Assembly: GCA_032716605.1 (NCBI GenBank)
Contig: CM064571.1
Span: 12,283,720 to 12,347,719, forward strand
Direction: 5' to 3'
Source: Paralithodes platypus
Lineage: Eukaryota > Arthropoda > Malacostraca > Decapoda > Lithodidae
Length of the DNA: 64,000 nucleotides
Made by a program: the position numbers and the translations under genes. Below, one piece after another: positions 54,216-64,000 of the stretch. The notes under the pieces were generated by a model that was given only the letters and a program-made list of their open reading frames with translations, was not told the DNA's origin and ran no database searches. Each line of letters starts with the position of its first letter. Position 1 is the first letter of the stretch.

Positions 54216-56097
54216 TGTTATGTAATACAAATGCATAAATTGCTACGGTATATAATAAAATTAAATTTCTCCAAATGCTCGTAGATGTTCTTAAATAAAT
54301 TGACACTATAATGGCAGGTGGTATCATTAGATAGCTGCGAACGATTTTGCGTGTGTTTGTGTGGGAGGAGGGGGGGGGGGGGGGGGGCGGGAGAGAGAAG
54401 GTTGTGGGATTGCTAAAACACTAATTGGTATTTGTTGTTCTACTAACTGCCTATAGTATTACAATGTTATTAATAACACCTTACTGTAAGACAGGAAGAG
54501 ACAATGTGAGGCATAACAACCGACACAAAGGAGCGTGGAGAGAGAGAGAGAGAGAGAGAGACCCATAGACCCATACCGGTACGCTTCCTCCAGTATTGAT
54601 TGAAATATATATTCGCCAAATATCAGTTATTATTGTTGTTCGCGTTTAAGCTCTTCCTTACCTACGCACATCACCTTATGCATGGCGAATTCATATGACA
54701 ATTGCTGAATATAACCATCGCTTTGACGAAAATATCAGAGACAACGTTAATTCAGACTGAACAATATGTGTATTAACCTACACTTAAGGTCATATAATAC
54801 CTCAATAGACATGGTGACAAATGACAATGGTATTGAACAGTCACTATTTGTGAAACTAAATACACTCTTGCATAATAACTGCATTCCATTGTATATGTAA
54901 ATATACAAATGAATAACAACAGTACCATTATACGGTATTGTGGATTAATACATATATTGCATATTACATTTTAGATTATTATTACGTAAACAGTTTTAAA
55001 ATGGTTTATACATACGGTAAATAATATTATTACATCAATTAACTTAACACAATATATGAAATATCATCATTTAGATAACTTATCTTTGTGTTGGGAAAAT
55101 GTGTTGAGAGTCACAGTTGATAATGAGTTTGTACACTTCTGATTATATATTAAACAATTGATTTACATCGAGACATATTTGTTGATAAAATGTTTCCCTC
55201 ATGGTCACAGTATAATTAGACCAGCTGGCAACCGTGTTTGAACTTTAGATATCAAATTCTTCTCTATTCATGATGATATAAAGTCGATTTTCCTGTGTGG
55301 CTCCTGTCAATCTACCCACTTTCCTCGCCCCCCTCCATCCCCCATTGTATATTTTGAGTATCATAGCCATTCTTGCTCTCTGACACTAGGTTGAGGTTAG
55401 CATGATTCTTATACAGATCCCTCCACCAACACCACTTCTGCTAAATTTCACATTTCTTATTCGTAAGACCTACCAACATGTCTCTGGGTAAATCCTATGA
55501 CCTAAACTATTCAGCTTCAGTACCAATCTGGTTCTTTCTGATTAACTTACACTAAATATGAACATTAATAATACGTATTTGCTAACTGGGAAGACAATAG
55601 ATACAATAATTATAAACATGTAGTAGAAATGTGTTGATATGACTGGAGAACCCTGTCCAATTCTTCGGAGAGAGAGAGAGAGAGAGAGTATTATGATCAT
55701 TTGTATTCAGACTATCAAGTTTCAATATGATTGCAAATGGCGTGGTGTGAAGAATAATTACCAGCGATTAGATGGAAGATAAATATCGTTAACCAAATCA
55801 ACATATTATATAGCATAACATAGGGCCCTAACTTCCTTAGGGCTCTTCATAATTTATACAAGTGTGTCTCACTAAAGTATGTCTTGCACCGTCTATGGTT
55901 TTTGTTTTGTTCATGTAAATGCTAATATCGTCATTGACAATAGGTAGAACAACAAATAGGACCGTATTTCTAGTCATGCCTACGTCTTGTCTACTGCTTA
56001 ATGAATTATGACAAAGTGAGACTGAGTGTTATTATGTGAAAGATAACTTCATACCAGACAGATTCTTCGAGGTAACACTTTGTTTATACAATTTTCG

Positions 56098-56312
56098 TTA
56101 ACCCCTTCTTTACCGGCGACGTCTTTTCTATTTTATTGTAGCTATGTTTAGACGATTTTGTGCAGTTTAAGAAGGATCTGTGGTAATAAAAAGGGTTAAG
56201 TGAGATACATCGAACCTGTTAATTGCTAGAGGCCCTTTTTAAACTGAATGAAAATAATCTATTAGCAGCCAGAATAAAGTTAAAAAGACGTAGCCGGTAC
56301 AGAAGGGGTTAA
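56098..56312. mobile_element. Family C element nested in the TIR element
   Basis: TTAACCCCTTCTTTACCGGC to CCGGTACAGAAGGGGTTAA, with arms AGCTATGTTTAGACGATTTT and ATAATCTATTAGCAGCCAG. It must have inserted after or with the host element. Confidence 0.88.
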
Positions 56313-56629
56313 TAAAGGAAAATAATTTGCACGGATACCACTAGCCCTTACTGGGTCACCTGTGTCTGTCCCGTATATTACGGCAAATTATATTATGCAA
56401 TGTTCACATTGTGAAGACAAATACCTCCTTCATTATGCAGCCAACATTAAAACACTGATATATATTCTTGAAACTCGAGTAAGTTGTGGCAGCCAACGGG
56501 TTTTATATGCGTTGCCAACCAAGCAATATAATGTGATTAATTGTTTAAGCATATCTACGAACTTTTGGTGACATTTCATAATCATATATTGCTATGTATA
56601 CATTTGCATTAAGCTATTTGTTTCCTTCG

Positions 56630-56784
56630 CCTTGTTTAATATGTCTTCTGACACTGATATAGGCGAAATAAGATCGACCAATCACAATCCCTGTAAAAAA
56701 AAAAATCCTTACTACACCAAGTATTGCCAGATAAAACTGAGAGTCCCAGAGCGTGGGTGGGTCACTTGGATCTTTGACAGACTG
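56630..56784 (-). repeat. Right terminal inverted repeat
   Basis: Reverse of the left repeat: GACCAATCACAATCCCTG, CCTTACTACACCAAGTATTG, GAGTCCCAGAGCGTGGG, GATCTTTGACAGACTG. An A run of 12 at about 56,694 interrupts it. Confidence 0.8.
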
Positions 56785-57084
56785 TACATGTATGAGTAAA
56801 AACTTATGTGGGCAACTGTACCTCTGTAACAGCTGTACGTGTAGCCACCCGTAATTCAAGTGGAAAAAGTGGGCCAAAACAGTTAAAATGCACCCGGGTA
56901 AAAGTTATAACATTACCGACTGCGCCGATTCAGGTAAAAATACCCTCTAAAAGGAGCTCATTTGGGAGGTGTTGGCTGCAGAGACTCATTACCAAGAGTT
57001 AGTTTTCTCCGGTACAGGTCCGGCCGAGGGGGAGGGGGGGGGGGGGGAGTAATGGTATGCAGCAGAGGGGGGATCTACAGTGTG

Positions 57085-58618
57085 TTGTGTATAGGAGTGA
57101 GTAGGAATAGGAGTGTTGTGTGTAGGAGTGATTATGAAGAGGAGTGTTTGTGTAGGAGTGATTATGAAGAGGAATGATTGTGTATGTGAGTGATTGTGTA
57201 TGTGAGTGATTGTGTATGTGAGTGATTGTGTATATGAGTGATTGTGTATGTGAGTGATTGTGTATGTGAGTGATTGTGTATGTGAGTGATTGTGTATGTG
57301 AGTGATTATGAATAAGAGTGATTGTGTATGTGAGTGATTATGAATAAGAGTGATTATGAATAAGAGTGACTGTGTATGTGAGTGATTGTGTATGTGAGTG
57401 ATTGTGTATGTGAGTGATTGTGTATGTGAGTGATTATGAATAAGAGTGATTGTGTATGTGAGTGATTATGAATAAGAGTGATTATGAATAAGAGTGATTG
57501 TGTATGTGAGTGATTGTGTATGTGAGTGATTATGAATAAGAGTGATTATGAATAAGAGTGATTGTGTATGTGAGTGATTGTGTATGTGAGTGATTGTGTA
57601 TGTGAGTGATTATGAATAAGAGTGATTGTGTATGTGAGTGATTATGAATAAGAGTGATTATGAATAAGAGTGATTGTGTATGTGAGTGATTGTGTATGTG
57701 AGTGATTGTGTATGTGAGTGATTATGAATAAGAGTGATTGTGTATGTGAGTGATTGTGTATGTGAGTGATTGTGTATGTGAGTGATTGTGTATGTGAGTG
57801 ATTATGAATAAGAGTGATTGTGTATGTGAGTGATTATGAATAAGAGTGATTATGAATAAGAGTGATTATGAATAAGAGTGATTGTGTATATGAGTGATTG
57901 TGTATGTGAGTGATTGTGTATGTGAGTGATTGTGTATGTGAGTGATTATGAATAAGAGTGATTGTGTATGTGAGTGATTATGAATAAGAGTGATTGTGTA
58001 TGTGAGTGATTATAAATAAGAGTGATTATGAATAAGAGTGATTATGAATAAGAGTGATTATGAATAAGAGTGATTGTGTATGTGAGTGATTATGAATAAG
58101 AGTGATTATGAATAAGAGTGATTGTGTATATGAGTGATTGTGTATGTGAGTGATTGTGTATGTGAGTGATTATGAATAAGAGTGATTATATGAGTGATTG
58201 TGTATGTGAGTGATAGTGTATATGAGTGATTATGAAATTGAATGAGTGTGTATGTGAGTGATTATGAATAAGAGTGATTATGAATAAGAGTGATTATGAA
58301 TAAGAGTGGTTGTGTATACGAGTGATTATGAATAAGAGTGATTATGAATAAGAGTGATTGTGTATACGATTGATTGTGTATACGAGTGATTATGAATAAG
58401 AGTGATTATGAATAAGAGTGATTATGAATAAGAGCGATTGTGTATACGAGTGATTGTGTATACGAGTGATTGTGTATACGAGTGATTGTGTATACGAGTG
58501 ATTGTGTATACGAGTGATTGTGTATACGAGTGATTATGAATAAGAGTGATTATGAATAAGAGTGATTATGAATAAGAGTGATTGTGTATCTGAGTGATTA
58601 TGAATAGGAATGTTTGAG
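57085..58618 (+). repeat. 16-bp VNTR with two alternating unit types
   Basis: About 92 units of 16 bp. Type A is GTGATTGTGTATGTGA and type B GTGATTATGAATAAGA, with a late type GTGATTGTGTATACGA from about 58,310. Recurrent order such as B-A-B-B followed by three or four A gives a higher-order pattern. A purine/GT-rich lead-in starts at 57,030. Confidence 0.95.
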
Positions 58619-58770
58619 AGAGAGAGAGTGTGTGTGTGTGTGTGTGTGTTTATATTTATGTATGCAGCGTCAGTGCACCAGGAATATAGTGTGTGCACAG
58701 TATATATGTGAGTGATCGTGTGTGAGAGGGAGTGTGTATGTGTCAGTATATGTGTGTGTATATGTATATA

Positions 58771-59145
58771 TTAAGGGGACAGTGGCTGTTTGTTTTTGTT
58801 TTGTTGCCTATTAATTCATATACAGTATTTATCCATATTTTAGTTTTCTCACTTGACCTCCCTCAAACTTTTAAAAACATCCCCTTTCAAGATAAATTTA
58901 TAAATGTTTCGGTAGAAAACTGTACCGGACGAAGGCCGATTCCTCTTATAATTAAAGGTTCACTATCGCTCGCCAGAAAAAGATTGACAGCTCAATGTCA
59001 CAATAGGTCTTAAAATTGACAATGAAATGGGAAGAAAGGTCTTAAAATCGCCAAACAAATGGGCCTAACATCTTAAAATCTGAAAAGTAATGGGGCTAAA
59101 GATGAGGAAGAAGGTGGTCCAGAAAAACGACCCATCTCCCCTTAA
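58771..59145 (-). mobile_element. Family B element, inverted
   Basis: Bounded by TTAAGGGGACAGTGGC and CCCATCTCCCCTTAA; inner TTTCTCACTTGACCTCCC, CACTATCGCTCGCCAG, GGTCTTAAAATCGCC and GGGGCTAAAGATGAGG. Confidence 0.85.
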
Positions 59146-59326
59146 GAATGATCACCAAGGAAAACAATTATATTTCCCCAAACCAATGGAAGAAAGTATC
59201 CAAAATATGTTATGTTATTGACAAGCTTATTTATAAATTACAGACCAAACTTTGAGGATAATGCACTGGGAACACAATAATTGCTGTTGATCGTTCATAA
59301 CCGTTTTTGTTTTTTTCATAGAAATC

Positions 59327-59540
59327 TTAAGGGAGCCCACCTCGCTTTTTTCTCCTCTTTCTCTCTCTCTCTCTCTCTTTGGCTTGTATCTATCCGGCCC
59401 CATTTAGCCTACTGTTTTAAGACGTTTACCCCCATCCAGGTGTCAATATTGTCCTTGCGAGCGGGAGCGAGCCAGTATATTTATATTTTTGTTTTGACAG
59501 CAAGGTAAATTTGTAAATTTTTGATATGAACAATTTTGCA
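59327..59540 (+). mobile_element. Family A half element
   Basis: TTAAGGGAGCCCACCTCGC, then GTTTACCCCCATCCAGGTG, core GCGAGCGGGAGCGAGCC and GACAGCAAGGTAAATTTG, then breaks into an inverted family B fragment. Confidence 0.85.
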
Positions 59541-59549
59541 TGAGCAGTG

Positions 59550-59715
59550 ACATATTTCCTCGCTAGACCTCCCTCAAACTTAGAAAAACACCTCCTAGAC
59601 CCCTCTTTAAAATAAATTTGTAAATTTTTTGGTAGAAAAGGCCGAAGGCCTGAAAACTAATGGGGCTAAACATGAGGGAGAAAGTGGTCCAGAAAACCGG
59701 CCCATCCCCCCTTAA
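59550..59715 (-). mobile_element. Family B fragment, inverted, core deleted
   Basis: TTTCCTCGCTAGACCTCCC, GAAAAGGCCGAAGGCC and GGGGCTAAACATGAGGGAG, ending CCCCCCTTAA. The middle (core and left blocks) is missing. Confidence 0.75.
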
Positions 59716-59923
59716 TCCCTTCACCACCATTATGTAATTTGCATCATATTCTGGTTACCATTAGACGATTTTCTTTCGTTTATAATCAACTTCTATGACT
59801 CACATGGGTAAATACAATCTCATTAAACCCTCTTAGTAACATAGGTCCTTCTTTAACTTCATAAAATCGTCTAATTTTAGCCAGAATCCAAGATAAAGAG
59901 CGTCATGGTGCTGAAGGGGTTAA
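59712..59923. mobile_element. Family C palindromic TTAA element
   Basis: TTAATCCCTTCACCACC to GGTGCTGAAGGGGTTAA. Arms ATATTCTGGTTACCATTAG and AAATCGTCTAATTTTAGCC. Confidence 0.87.
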
Positions 59924-59962
59924 TACCAATTGCAATACCTGTGTTGCCTCAGCTGAAAACTC

Positions 59963-60354
59963 TTAAGGGGGGTCACCGGTGTTTTGTTTTATCTTTCTCT
60001 CCTTTTCTCTCTTTCCCTGGCTTGTATCCATTCGGTCCCATTCAGCCTACTGTTTTAAGACGTTTACCCCCATCCAGGTGTCAATATTTTCCTGGCGAGC
60101 GGTAGCGAGCCAGCTTATATATAGTATTGTTTTGACAGCAAGCTAAATTTGTAAAATTTTCGATAGAAAAATGTCTCCGCCGAAGCCGGATTTATCCATA
60201 CAATGCTGGCTCGCTATCGCTCACCAGGAAGAAATCGGCACCTGGATGGGGATAACAGTCTTAAAACAGTTAGCTGAATGGGGCCGAATGGATACAAGCC
60301 AGAAAAAGATATAAAATGAGAGAAAGATAAAAAAAAAACGGTGACCCCCTTTAA
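59963..60354. mobile_element. Family A palindromic TTAA element
   Basis: TTAAGGGGGGTCACCGG to CGGTGACCCCCTTTAA. Cores GGCGAGCGGTAGCGAGCC and GGCTCGCTATCGCTCACC. Its right TTAA runs directly into the first 29-bp satellite unit. Confidence 0.9.
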
Positions 60355-63300
60355 TTTACTCTCCTCGCTCTTCAACAATATAATTTACTCTCCTCGCTCT
60401 TCAACAATATAATTTACTCTCCTCGCTCTTCAACAATATAATTTACTCTCCTCGCTCTTCAACAATATAATTTACTCTCCTCGCTCTTCAACAATATAAT
60501 TTACTCTCCTCGCTCTTCAACAATATAATTTACTCTCCTCGCTCTTCAACAATATAATTTACTCTCCTCGCTCTTCAACAATATAATTTACTCTCCTCGC
60601 TCTTCAACAATATAATTTACTCTCCTCGCTCTTCAACAATATAATTTACTCTCCTCGCTCTTCAACAATATAATTTACTCTCCTCGCTCTTCAACAATAT
60701 AATTTACTCTCCTCGCTCTTCAACAATATAATTTACTCTCCTCGCTCTTCAACAATATAATTTACTCTCCTCGCTCTTCAACAATATAATTTACTCTCCT
60801 CGCTCTTCAACAATATAATTTACTCTCCTCGCTCTTCAACAATATAATTTACTCTCCTCGCTCTTCAACAATATAATTTACTCTCCTCGCTCTTCAACAA
60901 TATAATTTACTCTCCTCGCTCTTCAACAATATAATTAACTCTCCTCGCTCTTCAACAATATAATTTACTCTCCTCGCTCTTCAACAATATAATTTACTCT
61001 CCTCGCTCTTCAACAATATAATTTACTCTCCTCGCTCTTCAACAATATAATTTACTCTCCTCGCTCTTCAACAATATAATTTACTCTCCTCGCTCTTCAA
61101 CAATATAATTTACTCTCCTCGCTCTTCAACAATATAATTTACTCTCCTCGCTCTTCAACAATATAATTTACTCTCCTCGCTCTTCAACAATATAATTTAC
61201 TCTCCTCGCTCTTCAACAATATAATTTACTCTCCTCGCTCTTCAACAATATAATTTACTCTCCTCGCTCTTCAACAATATAATTTACTCTCCTCGCTCTT
61301 CAACAATATAATTTACTCTCCTCGCTCTTCAACAATATAATTTACTCTCCTCGCTCTTCAACAATATAATTTACTCTCCTCGCTCTTCAACAATATAATT
61401 TACTCTCCTCGCTCTTCAACAATATAATTTACTCTCCTCGCTCTTCAACAATATAATTTACTCTCCTCGCTCTTCAACAATATAATTTACTCTCCTCGCT
61501 CTTCAACAATATAATTTACTCTCCTCGCTCTTCAACAATATAATTTACTCTCCTCGCTCTTCAACAATATAATTTACTCTCCTCGCTCTTCAACAATATA
61601 ATTTACTCTCCTCGCTCTTCAACAATATAATTTACTCTCCTCGCTCTTCAACAATATAATTTACTCTCCTCGCTCTTCAACAATATAATTTACTCTCCTC
61701 GCTCTTCAACAATATAATTTACTCTCCTCGCTCTTCAACAATATAATTTACTCTCCTCGCTCTTCAACAATATAATTTACTCTCCTCGCTCTTCAACAAT
61801 ATAATTTACTCTCCTCGCTCTTCAACAATATAATTTACTCTCCTCGCTCTTCAACAATATAATTTACTCTCCTCGCTCTTCAACAATATAATTTACTCTC
61901 CTCGCTCTTCAACAATATAATTTACTCTCCTCGCTCTTCAACAATATAATTTACTCTCCTCGCTCTTCAACAATATAATTTACTCTCCTCGCTCTTCAAC
62001 AATATAATTTACTCTCCTCGCTCTTCAACAATATAATTTACTCTCCTCGCTCTTCAACAATATAATTTACTCTCCTCGCTCTTCAACAATATAATTTACT
62101 CTCCTCGCTCTTCAACAATATAATTTACTCTCCTCGCTCTTCAACAATATAATTTACTCTCCTCGCTCTTCAACAATATAATTTACTCTCCTCGCTCTTC
62201 AACAATATAATTTACTCTCCTCGCTCTTCAACAATATAATTTACTCTCCTCGCTCTTCAACAATATAATTTACTCTCCTCGCTCTTCAACAATATAATTT
62301 ACTCTCCTCGCTCTTCAACAATATAATTTACTCTCCTCGCTCTTCAACAATATAATTTACTCTCCTCGCTCTTCAACAATATAATTTACTCTCCTCGCTC
62401 TTCAACAATATAATTTACTCTCCTCGCTCTTCAACAATATAATTTACTCTCCTCGCTCTTCAACAATATAATTTACTCTCCTCGCTCTTCAACAATATAA
62501 TTTACTCTCCTCGCTCTTCAACAATATAATTTACTCTCCTCGCTCTTCAACAATATAATTTACTCTCCTCGCTCTTCAACAATATAATTTACTCTCCTCG
62601 CTCTTCAACAATATAATTTACTCTCCTCGCTCTTCAACAATATAATTTACTCTCCTCGCTCTTCAACAATATAATTTACTCTCCTCGCTCTTCAACAATA
62701 TAATTTACTCTCCTCGCTCTTCAACAATATAATTTACTCTCCTCGCTCTTCAACAATATAATTTACTCTCCTCGCTCTTCAACAATATAATTTACTCTCC
62801 TCGCTCTTCAACAATATAATTTACTCTCCTCGCTCTTCAACAATATAATTTACTCTCCTCGCTCTTCAACAATATAATTTACTCTCCTCGCTCTTCAACA
62901 ATATAATTTACTCTCCTCGCTCTTCAACAATATAATTTACTCTCCTCGCTCTTCAACAATATAATTTACTCTCCTCGCTCTTCAACAATATAATTTACTC
63001 TCCTCGCTCTTCAACAATATAATTTACTCTCCTCGCTCTTCAACAATATAATTTACTCTCCTCGCTCTTCAAGCATATAATTTACTCTCCTCGCTCTTCA
63101 ACAATATAATTTACTCTCCTCGCTCTTCAACAATATAATTTACTCTCCTCGCTCTTCAACAATATAATTTACTCTCCTCGCTCTTCAACAATATAATTTA
63201 CTCTCCTCGCTCTTCAACAATATAATTTACTCTCCTCGCTCTTCAACAATATAATTTACTCTCCTCGCTCTTCAACAATATAATTTACTCTCCTCGCTCT

Positions 63301-64000
63301 TCAACAATATAATTTACTCTCCTCGCTCTTCAACAATATAATTTACTCTCCTCGCTCTTCAACAATATAATTTACTCTCCTCGCTCTTCAACAATATAAT
63401 TTACTCTCCTCGCTCTTCAACAATATAATTTACTCTCCTCGCTCTTCAACAATATAATTTACTCTCCTCGCTCTTCAACAATATAATTTACTCTCCTCGC
63501 TCTTCAACAATATAATTTACTCTCCTCGCTCTTCAACAATATAATTTACTCTCCTCGCTCTTCAACAATATAATTTACTCTCCTCGCTCTTCAACAATAT
63601 AATTTACTCTCCTCGCTCTTCAACAATATAATTTACTCTCCTCGCTCTTCAATATAATTTACTCTCCTCGCTCTTCAACAATATAATTTACTCTCCTCGC
63701 TCTTCAACAATATAATTTACTCTCCTCGCTCTTCAACAATATAATTTACTCTCCTCGCTCTTCAACAATATAATTTACTCTCCTCGCTCTTCAACAATAT
63801 AATTTACTCTCCTCGCTCTTCAACAATATAATTTACTCTCCTCGCTCTTCAACAATATAATTTACTCTCCTCGCTCTTCAACAATATAATTTACTCTCCT
63901 CGCTCTTCAACAATATAATTTACTCTCCTCGCTCTTCAACAATATAATTTACTCTCCTCGCTCTTCAACAATATAATTTACTCTCCTCGCTCTTCAACAA
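60353..64000. repeat. 29-bp satellite array, about 125 copies, continues past window
   Basis: Unit of 29 bp made of AATTTACTCTCCTCGCTC plus TTCAACAATAT. Almost every copy is identical; I see one substitution at 60,937, two adjacent changes at 63,073-63,074 and a 3-bp deletion near 63,650. No spacers, so not CRISPR-like. Period 29 is not a multiple of 3 and TAA recurs, so it is not coding. The extreme uniformity implies very recent amplification, strong homogenisation, or an assembly effect. Confidence 0.98.

Larger units (their letters stand above)
54047..56786. mobile_element. 2.7-kb terminal-inverted-repeat element at TA (Tc1/mariner-like, no transposase)
   Basis: Inverted repeats of about 150 bp at the two ends. 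Left: CAGTCTGTTAAAGATCCAGC, GCTCTGGGACTCACAG, ATCTGGCAATACTTGGTGTA, GATTGTGATTGGTAGATC. The right end carries the same in reverse. Both termini abut TA with CAGTCTG inward (54,047-54,055 and 56,778-56,786), matching Tc1/mariner target rules. The 2.4-kb interior has no long ORF and holds a nested family C element, GA runs and a G run. A non-autonomous derivative or a decayed transposon. Confidence 0.78.

Noticed and set aside
60353..64000. CRISPR-like array (29-bp repeat length)
   Set aside because: Units are directly head to tail with no spacers, in clearly eukaryotic repeat-rich DNA.

Overview
The window is repeat-dense eukaryotic DNA, and I found no conventional host protein-coding gene in it. 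The load of (CT)n, (GA)n, (CA)n and (TA)n microsatellites, the decayed LINE families, the DIRS-type tyrosine-recombinase retrotransposon and the many short TTAA-flanked elements fit an arthropod. A decapod crustacean is my best guess, but this is inference from repeat style, not proof. All long open reading frames are either transposon relics or translations of low-complexity DNA.

Layout. 0-3.6 kb: TTAA-flanked miniature elements (families A, B and C, my labels), then long CT, CA and purine tracts. 3.7-6.3 kb: a damaged non-LTR retrotransposon with its 3' tail. 6.3-9.6 kb: a CT-rich minisatellite and a run of family B elements, one carrying about 0.7 kb of internal tandem repeat. 9.6-16.5 kb: microsatellites, a truncated LINE, a 1.1 kb polypurine minisatellite and two tRNA-derived SINE copies. 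16.6-20 kb: LINE fragments and a 100-base N gap. 20-29.4 kb: a family A/B cluster and a DIRS-type element (21,770-28,620) with inverted terminal repeats and an internal complementary region, its coding region broken. 29.5-31.5 kb: a 13-14 bp tandem array. 31.8-37.9 kb: three further LINE relics. 38.9-49.4 kb: a minus-strand Ty3/Gypsy LTR element with rearranged pol, plus a second copy of its left flank and a second complete LTR; this looks like two haplotypes joined in one assembly, or a real tandem duplication. 50-54 kb: LINE and SINE relics and another B-C-A train. 54.05-56.8 kb: a large terminal-inverted-repeat element at a TA dinucleotide, with no transposase. 57-58.6 kb: a two-variant 16-bp array. 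58.8-60.35 kb: another B-C-A train. 60.35 kb to the end: an almost perfectly uniform 29-bp satellite.

The unifying theme is the TTAA-flanked families. A and B share a core block containing the 15-base mirror sequence CGAGCGATAGCGAGC, repeatedly sit edge to edge sharing TTAA borders (B then C then A at three loci), and two B copies have grown minisatellites from their own internal sequence. Autonomous enzymes able to move them are not in the window. All reverse-transcribing elements here appear defective.
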